A stretch of DNA of 64,000 nt from Rhodanobacteraceae bacterium (GTDB taxonomy: Bacteria; Pseudomonadota; Gammaproteobacteria; Xanthomonadales; Rhodanobacteraceae): the NCBI GenBank assembly GCA_004299555.1, contig SCQU01000023.1:62001-126000 (forward strand), read 5' to 3'. The notes beneath the pieces were generated by a model. That model had not been told where the DNA came from. It was given only the letters and a program-made list of their open reading frames with translations, and did not search any database. The position numbers and the translations under genes were made by a program. Positions 43,122-50,855 of this stretch are shown one piece after another (position 1 is the first letter of the stretch; every line of letters starts with the position of its first letter).

Positions 43122-44051
43122 TCAGCCCTTGGCCGGCAACGGTTTGGGCGCTGCCGCGTCGGCGGTGCGCGAAGCCTGGTCGAGCCTGGCTGGATTTTCC
43201 TGCGTCGCGAGCCACGCGTTGAACTGCTCCCTGGGCAACACCTTCACGACGATCGGCATCGCGCTGTGGTCCTGGCCGCACAGCACATAGCACTGGCCGC
43301 GATAGATGCCGGGCTTGTCGACCTTGGCCCACGCGTCGTTCATGATGCCGGGGATCGCATCGCGCTTGGCCGCGAAATCGGGCACCCACCAGCCGTGCAC
43401 CACGTCATCGGCGGTGATCAGGAACCGCACCTTGACGCCGGCGGGAATCACCAGCGGGTGGGTCACGTCCAACAGGTAGTCGTGGTAGCCGGTCTTCTGG
43501 TCGACGATGCTGTACGGGCTGACGCCCGAATCGAGCTGCCGCGCCCGGTTGCTGTCCCAGGCAAGGCGCGACCAGATGGTTGGCACCTTGGTGACCGGCT
43601 TGCCGTCGTAGCTGACGTAGTCGTAGCGCCACAGCCACTGGTAGCCCGTGACCTTGACCGTCATCTGCGAGTCGGTCGCGTTGTACATCTCACGGGTCAG
43701 CAGGGTCGCCGGCGTCGCCAGGCCAATCAGGATCAGCACCGGCACCACCGTCCAGCACACTTCCAGTACGGTGTTGTGGCTCCAGGTTTCCGCCACCGCG
43801 CCCCGGGAACGGCGAAAGCGGATGATCGCGATGAACATCGCGCCAAACACGAGGATGCCCAGCGCCACGCACACCCACAGCGCGGCCATGTGCAGGTCCC
43901 AGATCTGGTGCGACACCCGGGTCACGCCGTAGGGCAGGTTCATCTGCCACGGTACCGGGTTGGCGCTGGCGGCCACGGATACCAGCAGGGCACCGAGGGC
44001 GGCAAGCGCCCCCACGATCCGCCGTTTGCAATTGCTGGAGCTCATCGTCAT
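43122..44051 (-). CDS. ctaC: Cytochrome c oxidase subunit II
   Basis: This 309-residue subunit takes electrons from cytochrome c at its CuA centre. It has a signal peptide (about residues 8-29), two helices (45-70 and 88-110) and a cupredoxin domain. CuA ligands are intact: His219 in VVHGWWVPDF, Cys254 and Cys258 in GQCYVLCGQDH, His262 and Met265. The Glu normally between the two Cys (bovine E198), which also reaches the Mg ion, is Val256. No C-terminal cytochrome c domain is fused, so it is the plain aa3 form. ATG 44051 has GGGG at a good distance; 44045 is an alternative. Confidence 0.96.
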   Translation of the reverse strand: MTMSSSNCKRRIVGALAALGALLVSVAASANPVPWQMNLPYGVTRVSHQIWDLHMAALWVCVALGILVFGAMFIAIIRFRRSRGAVAETWSHNTVLEVCWTVVPVLILIGLATPATLLTREMYNATDSQMTVKVTGYQWLWRYDYVSYDGKPVTKVPTIWSRLAWDSNRARQLDSGVSPYSIVDQKTGYHDYLLDVTHPLVIPAGVKVRFLITADDVVHGWWVPDFAAKRDAIPGIMNDAWAKVDKPGIYRGQCYVLCGQDHSAMPIVVKVLPREQFNAWLATQENPARLDQASRTADAAAPKPLPAKG

Positions 44052-44077
44052 CACACCCCGAATGGTTGCTACTCGTA

Positions 44078-44566
44078 TCAGCGCCAGCCGCTGCGGCCGG
44101 ACAACAAGGTTTTCAGCCACTGCGACAACTGCATCCGCTCATCATCGCCCAAACATGCACCCACTTCCTGCGCGTGTCCATGTGCGGTCAGCACGACGTG
44201 CCGGTGCCCGTCGCCCGGTTCCAGCACCTGCACCCGGGTCCACGCCGCCGGAAACGTGCTCGCCGCACGCCCCGCCGGCGGCACCTGCTCGATGCGGAGA
44301 TTGTCCGTATCCAGCGTGATGCGTTCCCTGCGGTCGCCGCCGCGCCACACCGCCCACAGGGCGAGCGCCAACACCGGAATCTCCACGAGCGCAAACATCG
44401 GCGCAAAAATATCGCCACCCCAGGCCGCAAGTCCCGCCACCAACAACGCCGCGACGCACAGTTCCCACGTCAGGCGCCGCATCTGCTCGCGGCTGAGTGC
44501 CCGGTTCGGCGCCAGCAACAGCGTCACCTGCCCGCTTTCTGCCGCCACCGGAAGACGTGTGATCAT
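44078..44566 (-). CDS. DUF2244 membrane protein, first gene of the cox operon
   Basis: This 162-residue protein has two neighbouring membrane helices (about residues 32-70, LTWELCVAALLVAGLAAWGG and FALVEIPVLALALWAVWRGG) between soluble ends. LLLAPNRALS at the start and RITLDTDNLRIEQ after the helices match the DUF2244 family. Such genes often precede ctaC in proteobacteria, but the function is not known. The ATG at 44566 lies just downstream of a good sigma-70 promoter, and ctaC follows after 26 bases, so this gene starts the DUF2244-ctaC-ctaD-61aa-ctaE unit. Confidence 0.8.
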   Translation of the reverse strand: MITRLPVAAESGQVTLLLAPNRALSREQMRRLTWELCVAALLVAGLAAWGGDIFAPMFALVEIPVLALALWAVWRGGDRRERITLDTDNLRIEQVPPAGRAASTFPAAWTRVQVLEPGDGHRHVVLTAHGHAQEVGACLGDDERMQLSQWLKTLLSGRSGWR

Positions 44567-44593
44567 GGGCACTCGCAGTACCGCAATGCGGGA

Positions 44594-44622
44594 ATCATAC
44601 GGCCACCAAGCCAGCGCAGCAA
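44594..44622 (-). promoter_or_regulatory. Sigma-70 promoter of the cytochrome oxidase operon
   Basis: TTGCTG (44622-44617) and TATGAT (44599-44594) on the minus strand are exactly 17 bases apart. Predicted start near 44587, leader about 20 bases to the DUF2244 ATG. Confidence 0.65.
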
Positions 44623-44661
44623 GAATAGCCCCTGGATGCAAGCGGTTTCTGCTGCGCAGCA

Positions 44662-44690
44662 TTGGCGCGACCGCAGGCAGGACGTACAAT
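44662..44690 (+). promoter_or_regulatory. Sigma-70 promoter of putA
   Basis: TTGGCG (44662-44667) and TACAAT (44685-44690) are 17 bases apart. Predicted start near 44697, leaving about 18 bases before the putA ATG. It is back to back with the oxidase operon promoter, 40 bases away. Confidence 0.65.
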
Positions 44691-44714
44691 GGACGGTCAT
44701 GTCCCTGGTCATCC

Positions 44715-47700
44715 ATGATGGCTGAAATTCTTGCTCCTGAGTTGCCCGCGGCGCCCGATCCCGCGCGTGCGCGCATTACCGCCGCGTGGCTGCGCGATGA
44801 AACCGAGGCCATCGGCGAGCTGCTCGCGCGCGCCGAATTTCCCGCCGACGAGCGCACCCGCATCGAAGCCGAGGCCGCCGGCCTGGTGACGCGCGTGCGC
44901 GCCAAGCAGGATCAACGCAGCGCGATCGCGGCCTTCATGCAGCAATATGACCTGTCCTCGAGCGAAGGCATCCTCCTGATGTGCATCGCCGAGGCCCTGT
45001 TGCGCATTCCCGACAGCGATACCGCCGACAAGCTGATCCGCGACAAGCTGACCGAGGCCAACTGGAAACAGCACCTTGGTACCAGCAAGTCGGTGCTGGT
45101 CAACGCGTCCACCTGGGGGCTGATGCTCACCGGGCACATCATCGACTTGCCCGACGCCACCCGGCGCGACTACCCGGCCGCGCTGCGGCGCCTGGTCAAC
45201 CGCGCCGGCGAACCGCTGGTGCGGCTTGCGATGCGCCAGGCCATGCGCATCATGGGCCAGCAATTCATCATGGGCCGCGACATCAAGTCGGCCCTGGCCC
45301 GCACCCAGCGCAACGGCTACAACGCGTACCGCTACTCGTTCGACATGCTGGGCGAAGCGGCACTCACCCAGGCCGCCGCCGACGGCTATCTGCGGTCCTA
45401 CGCCAACGCGATCGACGTGCTGGGCAAGCACCCCAAGGCCGGCGACGTGCTCGAGGCCCCCTCGGTGTCGGTCAAGTTGTCGGCGCTGCACCCGCGCTAC
45501 GAGGTCGCGCAGCACCAGCGGGTCATGGACGAACTGGTGCCGCGGGTGCTGCAATTGTCGCAGCGTGCGATGGCGCGCGGCATTGCATTGACCATCGACG
45601 CCGAGGAAACGGCGCGTCTGGAGTTGTCGCTGGACATCATGCACCGGGTGTTCACCGATCCATCGCTGGAAGGCTGGAATGGGTTCGGGCTCGCGGTGCA
45701 GGCGTATCAAAAGCGCGCACCATTCGTCATCGACTGGCTGGCCGAGACCGCCCGCGCCGCTGGGCGGCGCTGGTGCGTGCGTCTGGTCAAGGGCGCATAC
45801 TGGGATGCCGAAATCAAGCTGGCGCAGGAACAGGGCCTGGCGGGTTATCCGGTGTATACGCGCAAGCCCAACACGGACGTGTCCTATCTCGCATGCGCCA
45901 AAGCGATGTTTGCGGCCGGTGACAAATTGATCTATCCGCAATTTGCAACGCACAACGCGCACACCATTGCCGCGATCCACCACATCGCCCACGGGCGGCC
46001 GTTCGAGTTCCAGCGGCTGCACGGAATGGGCGCCGAATTGTACGCCGAGGTCATTGGCAAGGATCACTTCAACGTGCCGTGCCGGGTGTACGCACCGGTC
46101 GGCAGCCACAAGGATCTGTTGCCATACCTGGTACGCCGGCTGCTGGAAAACGGCGCCAACACCAGCTTCATCAATCACGTAGTCGACGAATTCCTGCCGA
46201 TGCAGCAACTGGTGGGCGATCCGTGTGAAATCGTGCGCGGGCTTGCCTCCAAGCCGCATCCACGCATCCCGCTACCCGTCGGCTTGTACGGAGACCTGAG
46301 GAAAAATTCCATGGGTGCGAACCTGTCCAGCGACAACGAACTCAAAGCCCTCGCGGAGGCCATCCAGCAGCATCCCGGCCCGTGGCAGGCCGCGCCGCTG
46401 GTGCCCAACGCGCATGGCCACGGCGCCACGGTCAAGGTGACCAATCCGGCCGACCGCCGCCAGCAGGTGGGCAGCTGGCAGGCCGCCGATGCCGCCACGG
46501 TCACCCAGGCCCTGGCCAACGCCAGCGCCGCGCAACCGGCGTGGGACCGCCTGCCCGCCGCCAGCCGCGCCGCGATCCTCGAACACGCCGCCGAACAACT
46601 CGAAGCCCGCCGCGGCGAATTCATCGCCATGTGCGTGCGGGAAGCCGGCAAGAGCATTCCGGCCTCGATCGGCGAGGTGCGCGAAGCCGCGGACTACCTG
46701 CGCTACTACGCCAGCATGGCGCGGCACCTGTTCAACCAACCCGAGATCCTGCCCGGCCCGACCGGCGAAAGCAACGAACTGTCGCTGCACGGTCGCGGCG
46801 TATTCGTGTGCATCAGTCCATGGAACTTTCCGCTCGCGATCTTCACCGGCCAGATTGCCGCGGCGCTGGTCGCCGGCAATGCGGTCATCGCCAAACCCGC
46901 CGAGCAGACCACCCTGATCGCGTACGCGATGGTGCAGCTGCTGCACGCCGCCGGCATTCCGCCGGACGTCCTGCAGCTGGTGCCGGGCGACGGCCCCGCC
47001 GTCGGCGCGCTGCTGACCGCCGACAACCGGGTGGCCGGCGTGGCGTTCACCGGTTCCACCGACACCGCGCGCGCGATCAACCGCGCATTGGCCCAACGCG
47101 ACGCGCCGATCGCGGCGTTGATCGCCGAGACCGGCGGCCAGAACGCGATGATCGCCGATTCCTCGGCGCTGCCGGAACAACTGGTCAAGGACGTGGTGGC
47201 GTCGGCGTTTGATTCGGCGGGGCAACGCTGTTCGGCCAGCCGCGTGCTGTACGTGCAGGACTCGATCGCCGACAAGGTCATCCAGATGCTCAAGGGCGCC
47301 ATGGGCGAGCTCAAGGTCGGCGACCCGGGTTTGCTGTCGACCGATGTCGGTCCGGTGATCGACGAAGACGCCAAGGCCCTGCTCGACAAGCATGTCGCCA
47401 AAATGGACCAGGTGGCGCACAAGATCACCGAGGTGAAGCTGGGCGACGGCTGCGCCCACGGCACCTTCTTCGCACCACGCGCGTACGAGATCCCGACGCT
47501 GGCGGTGCTCGACCACGAGGTGTTCGGGCCGATCCTGCATGTCGTGCGTTACAAGGGTGGCGAACTCGACAAGGTGATCGACCAGGTCAACGCCACGGGT
47601 TACGGTCTGACCCTTGGCATCCACAGCCGTATCGACGAAACGGTCGACTACATCGCCAGCCGCATGCGCGTCGGCAACTGCTACGTCAACCGCAACCAGA

Positions 47701-47867
47701 TCGGTGCAATCGTCGGCTCGCAACCATTCGGTGGTGAAGGCCTGTCCGGCACCGGCCCCAAGGCCGGCGGCCCGCACTACCTGCTGCGCTTCGCGGTCGA
47801 ACGCTCGCTGTGCATCAACACCACCGCCGCCGGCGGCAATGCCTCGTTGCTGATGCTGCAGGACTGA
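44715..47867 (+). CDS. putA: Bifunctional proline dehydrogenase / P5C dehydrogenase
   Basis: PutA oxidises proline to glutamate, feeding electrons to the respiratory chain. The 1050-residue product lacks the N-terminal ribbon-helix-helix DNA-binding domain of the E. coli protein, so it should not repress its own gene. The proline dehydrogenase barrel (about 80-470) has YRYSFDMLGEAA, VKLSALHPRYE, TIDAEE and VRLVKGAYWDAEIK (FAD and substrate sites). The aldehyde dehydrogenase half (about 530-1040) has SPWNFPLAIFTGQ, FTGSTDTA, ETGGQNAMI and the catalytic Cys839 in GQRCSASR. ATG 44715 or the adjacent 44718 may start it. It is divergent from the oxidase operon. Confidence 0.96.
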   Translation: MMAEILAPELPAAPDPARARITAAWLRDETEAIGELLARAEFPADERTRIEAEAAGLVTRVRAKQDQRSAIAAFMQQYDLSSSEGILLMCIAEALLRIPDSDTADKLIRDKLTEANWKQHLGTSKSVLVNASTWGLMLTGHIIDLPDATRRDYPAALRRLVNRAGEPLVRLAMRQAMRIMGQQFIMGRDIKSALARTQRNGYNAYRYSFDMLGEAALTQAAADGYLRSYANAIDVLGKHPKAGDVLEAPSVSVKLSALHPRYEVAQHQRVMDELVPRVLQLSQRAMARGIALTIDAEETARLELSLDIMHRVFTDPSLEGWNGFGLAVQAYQKRAPFVIDWLAETARAAGRRWCVRLVKGAYWDAEIKLAQEQGLAGYPVYTRKPNTDVSYLACAKAMFAAGDKLIYPQFATHNAHTIAAIHHIAHGRPFEFQRLHGMGAELYAEVIGKDHFNVPCRVYAPVGSHKDLLPYLVRRLLENGANTSFINHVVDEFLPMQQLVGDPCEIVRGLASKPHPRIPLPVGLYGDLRKNSMGANLSSDNELKALAEAIQQHPGPWQAAPLVPNAHGHGATVKVTNPADRRQQVGSWQAADAATVTQALANASAAQPAWDRLPAASRAAILEHAAEQLEARRGEFIAMCVREAGKSIPASIGEVREAADYLRYYASMARHLFNQPEILPGPTGESNELSLHGRGVFVCISPWNFPLAIFTGQIAAALVAGNAVIAKPAEQTTLIAYAMVQLLHAAGIPPDVLQLVPGDGPAVGALLTADNRVAGVAFTGSTDTARAINRALAQRDAPIAALIAETGGQNAMIADSSALPEQLVKDVVASAFDSAGQRCSASRVLYVQDSIADKVIQMLKGAMGELKVGDPGLLSTDVGPVIDEDAKALLDKHVAKMDQVAHKITEVKLGDGCAHGTFFAPRAYEIPTLAVLDHEVFGPILHVVRYKGGELDKVIDQVNATGYGLTLGIHSRIDETVDYIASRMRVGNCYVNRNQIGAIVGSQPFGGEGLSGTGPKAGGPHYLLRFAVERSLCINTTAAGGNASLLMLQD

Positions 47868-47882
47868 CCCCGGGTTTGCCCG

Positions 47883-47985
47883 CCCCCTTCGCTCGCGAAG
47901 GGGGATTGAGGGGGATGGCTCTTCGCATCCGGGAGCACATCCCCCCGATGCTTCGCATCGACCCCCTTCCTTCGGAAGATGGTGA
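47883..47985. terminator. Hairpin-rich region between convergent putA and permease genes
   Basis: A perfect ten-base stem (CCCCCTTCGC, two-base loop, GCGAAGGGGG at 47883-47904) is followed by nested inverted repeats, including GGGGGATG pairing with CATCCCCC and CGATGC-TTC-GCATCG near 47947-47961. There is no T-run. It probably acts as a two-way terminator and is a repeat type widespread in high-GC gammaproteobacteria. Confidence 0.5.
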
Positions 47986-47988
47986 ACA

Positions 47989-49251
47989 TCACACACTCCG
48001 CGTCGCCACCACCGGCGGCACGCTGGCCGCGCGCCGCGCGGGCATGAAGACCGCAAGCTGGCCCAGCAGCAGGATCACGACGATGCCGGCAATGACGTAC
48101 CACAGCGGCATGCGATCCATCTGAAACATCCTGAGCAGCATCAAATTGATGCCAACCGCAAGCACCACGCCGACGACGCAGCCGCCACCCGCGATGATCA
48201 GGTTCTCGATCTGGAAATAATGCAAGATGTTTCGGCGGGTTGCGCCCAGCGCGCGGCGGATGCCGATCTGCTTGCGTCGCTGGTTGACCCAAAAGCTGGT
48301 AAGCCCCGCCATGCCGACGCCAGTGACCAGCAGCAGGATCATGCAGATCACGGTCAGAATCTTCACCATGAGGCCGTCCAGCGCGTAGCCCCACACGCGC
48401 ACCTGCGCGAAGGTGCGGATGCCCTCCGGCTCGTAACGGCCGCCTGACGGTATGACCCGCATCGGGTCGACCTTGAACAGCGCAGTACGTGCATCCCGCA
48501 TTGCCTGCCGCATCCGGCCGGGTTTGGCACGCACGGCATACATGGTCGAAGCATCGTCGGTGCGTACCGGCAGCAACACGGCGTCGTACGCGTACGCATC
48601 GCCACCGTCTGCATTGGCCGTCAGGATTCGCGCGACTACGCCCACGATGGTACTGGGCGCAGTATTGCGGTTGAGGTAGACCGGCTGACCCACTGCGCCG
48701 GTGTGCGGGAACAGCTTGTCCGCCAAGGCACGGCTGACGATCACGACCGGCGGTTCCGGTTTCTGGCCGACCACGCGATGGCGTACGTCGGCACGGCTGA
48801 AGTCACGGCCCGCAATCAGTTTCAGACCCAACGTCGACAACAATTGCTGGTCGCCGGTGAACAGGTTGGCTTGGGTCATCGCGTGGGCTTGACCCGGCTT
48901 CAGCGATACGCCCGTCATGTCGACGTTGCGCAACAGCGGCAGCGTATTGATCGGCGTCGCGTACTGCACATCCGGCAAAGCGCGCAGCACGCCAAGATCG
49001 GTCAACTGCATCGCGTCCAGCTTTTCAACCGACGCCGGGTCATGGCCGGTCGGCGCGCCGATGTAGTTTTGCGAGATCATGAACAGATCGCTTTCGACGA
49101 GCCCGGTCGGACGCTGGATGCGTTCGACCTTTTGGCCGACGATGAAGACGATGTTGCACACGATCGCCAGCGTCAGCGCGATCTGCAGGCCGATCAGGAA
49201 CACGCCGGCCTTGTGCTTGCGGAGTGCGGCGAGGATGGGCGGCGGGGTCAT
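47989..49251 (-). CDS. MacB/FtsX-type ABC transporter permease, second of a pair
   Basis: This 420-residue protein has the MacB topology: one helix near the N-terminus (about residues 18-40), a large periplasmic domain (about 42-285) and three C-terminal helices (295-320, 350-375, 383-405). The FtsX-domain signature between the first two of these, NQRRKQIGIRRALGATRRNI, is complete. Such proteins do not move substrates across the inner membrane but drive periplasmic export steps by mechanical coupling. No ATP-binding subunit is encoded here. The ATG at 49251 lies 10 bases after the stop of the first permease, so they are made together and may form a heterodimer. Confidence 0.88.
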   Translation of the reverse strand: MTPPPILAALRKHKAGVFLIGLQIALTLAIVCNIVFIVGQKVERIQRPTGLVESDLFMISQNYIGAPTGHDPASVEKLDAMQLTDLGVLRALPDVQYATPINTLPLLRNVDMTGVSLKPGQAHAMTQANLFTGDQQLLSTLGLKLIAGRDFSRADVRHRVVGQKPEPPVVIVSRALADKLFPHTGAVGQPVYLNRNTAPSTIVGVVARILTANADGGDAYAYDAVLLPVRTDDASTMYAVRAKPGRMRQAMRDARTALFKVDPMRVIPSGGRYEPEGIRTFAQVRVWGYALDGLMVKILTVICMILLLVTGVGMAGLTSFWVNQRRKQIGIRRALGATRRNILHYFQIENLIIAGGGCVVGVVLAVGINLMLLRMFQMDRMPLWYVIAGIVVILLLGQLAVFMPARRAASVPPVVATRSV

Positions 49252-49261
49252 GTCCGTGTCC

Positions 49262-50578
49262 TCAGTTCGTCTTGATCTGGAGCGCAGGCTGGACCTGCGC
49301 GGCGCGCCAGGTGGGGTACAACGCGGCCAGCAGCGTCGCGACAATCGCGACGAGCAACGTTGCCGCCAATAGCCGTGAGTCCACCTGGGCCAGCGCCGAC
49401 CAGGTACGCGGGTATACCGAACGCAACCACGCCATGGCCAGCCACGTGAAGACAATGCCGAGCACCCCGCCCGCAACGCCAACCACCGCACCTTCGGTGA
49501 GAAACTGCGCGTAGATCGAACGGCGCGTAGCGCCAAGCGCGCGGCGCACACCGATTTCGCCGCTGCGGCGCAGGAACTTCGCGAGCATCAATCCGATCGT
49601 GTCCACGAGGCAGACGACCAGCAGGCCGATACCGACATACCGCAGGATCTGGACGCCGGCCGGAACCGTCTGCAGGTATTTCAGCCATGTCATCAGGCCG
49701 TACAGGCGCACGTTGGGCGGCCAGGTAAATCGTTGCCGCGCGAAACCGATCAGGTAGTCGCGATAGCGCTGCACCGCGGCCGGGTTGTCCAGCTGCGCGA
49801 TGTAGCTGATGAACGCGCAGCTCGAATGCAAATAACCTTCGAAGCCCGGCTGTTCGGGACTCTTGAAACAACCCGCGTAGGCCGTGCCGTTGCTGGGGAC
49901 TTTGGCTGCGATGGCGCTGCTGAACGGCAGGAATACTTCGATCGGCTTGATCATGAAGCCGCCAAACGCCGGAACGTCGTAGTAGATCGGTTGCGGATTC
50001 CAATCCTTCAACACTCCGACGACCCGGTAGTTGCGGCCATCCAGCTCGATGGTTTTGCCGACGCTGTCGCGACCGCTGAACATCTTGTCGTTGAGCTGTT
50101 GCCCTATCACCACCACCTGGGCGCGATCCGCATCGTCGGCAGCGCTCCAGCCGGATCCGTACTGGAAAGGCACATCGAGCATCGGAAAGAGCTGGCCGGA
50201 GACGGCAAACCCGGAGACGTTGAACGGGTGCAGCCCCACCTTGCTTGGCACTACCGTGGGCGCGATCCAGTAATTTGCGGACTGGTAGGTGGCGCGGTGA
50301 TCACGCAGGAGGGCTTCTGCGGTGCCGTAATCCAGCAATACCGGGGGGTCATCGCCACGGGCGGCTCGGGCGTGCGCGGCCGGCCCCCACATGTCGACGG
50401 TGGGCACGAACAACAACGCCGACTTCTGCGGGATCGGATCGCGCGACATCAAGTGCACCAGCGTCCACGTGCTCATCGCCAGCGCCACGCCAATGCCGAT
50501 GCTGAGCACCATCAGCGCGGTAATACCCGGACTGCGCTTCAGGCTGCGCCATGCAAGGTCAAGGTAGTAGCCGAACAT
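49262..50578 (-). CDS. MacB/FtsX-type ABC transporter permease, first of a pair
   Basis: This 438-residue protein has the same layout as its partner downstream: a first helix (about residues 18-40, ITALMVLSIGIGVALAMSTW), a large periplasmic domain (42-310) and three helices at the C-terminus. The FtsX signature reads LRRSGEIGVRRALGATRRSIYAQFLTEG. It belongs to the group of split MacB-like systems whose ATPase and HlyD-type adaptor are separate proteins; neither is in the window. ATG 50578 is supported by GGAG eight to eleven bases upstream. A near-perfect sigma-54 promoter lies about 75-90 bases upstream, making it the first gene of the unit. Confidence 0.88.
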   Translation of the reverse strand: MFGYYLDLAWRSLKRSPGITALMVLSIGIGVALAMSTWTLVHLMSRDPIPQKSALLFVPTVDMWGPAAHARAARGDDPPVLLDYGTAEALLRDHRATYQSANYWIAPTVVPSKVGLHPFNVSGFAVSGQLFPMLDVPFQYGSGWSAADDADRAQVVVIGQQLNDKMFSGRDSVGKTIELDGRNYRVVGVLKDWNPQPIYYDVPAFGGFMIKPIEVFLPFSSAIAAKVPSNGTAYAGCFKSPEQPGFEGYLHSSCAFISYIAQLDNPAAVQRYRDYLIGFARQRFTWPPNVRLYGLMTWLKYLQTVPAGVQILRYVGIGLLVVCLVDTIGLMLAKFLRRSGEIGVRRALGATRRSIYAQFLTEGAVVGVAGGVLGIVFTWLAMAWLRSVYPRTWSALAQVDSRLLAATLLVAIVATLLAALYPTWRAAQVQPALQIKTN

Positions 50579-50651
50579 CCCACGTCTCCTCCGCGCGCAC
50601 CGATCGCCTGCGCGTATCGCGTCCAGCAACTCCACGCATCAGGGTGATGAC

Positions 50652-50667
50652 TGCAAACGCCGTGCCA
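50652..50667 (-). promoter_or_regulatory. Sigma-54 (RpoN) promoter of the ABC permease pair
   Basis: The minus-strand sequence TGGCACGGCGTTTGCA matches the sigma-54 consensus TGGCACG-N4-TTGCA at every defined base: GG at -24 and GC at -12 are separated by ten bases. The predicted start is near 50641, with a leader of about 60 bases to the permease ATG. Confidence 0.8.
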
Positions 50668-50730
50668 TGCACGTGCAGCGCAGGAACGTCCACGCGATCA
50701 ACAACATGCACGCCGGTGAACGCCCAGCAA

Positions 50731-50766
50731 AGTGTCCGCGGACACTCGGCGGACAGTCCGCGGACA
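50731..50766. promoter_or_regulatory. Tandem palindromic activator sites upstream of the sigma-54 promoter
   Basis: The first site is a perfect 16-base palindrome, AGTGTCCGCGGACACT (50731-50746). The second, AGTCCGCGGACA (50755-50766), differs in one base from its 12-base core TGTCCGCGGACA. Their centres are 22 bases apart, about two helix turns, and lie about 85 and 107 bases upstream of the -12 box, the normal place for NtrC-family activators. An extra half-site CGGACA is at 50750. Confidence 0.7.
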
Positions 50767-50802
50767 GTGGCCACCTCGCCTTCCCTGCGCGTCCGGGCCA
50801 AC

Positions 50803-50830
50803 AAAAAAGCCCCGCCTTGCGGCGGGGCTT
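50803..50830 (-). terminator. Rho-independent terminator of the FadL-type gene
   Basis: On the minus strand a ten-base stem (AAGCCCCGCC, loop GCAA, GGCGGGGCTT) is followed by a run of six T. It lies 25 bases after the stop codon of the porin gene. Confidence 0.85.
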
Positions 50831-50855
50831 CGTGACTGCCTTGAAACGGAAACCG

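Noticed and set aside
46272-48056. 594-codon leftward open frame opposite the 3' half of putA
   Set aside because: Shadow of the P5C dehydrogenase domain, whose motifs read perfectly on the + strand.
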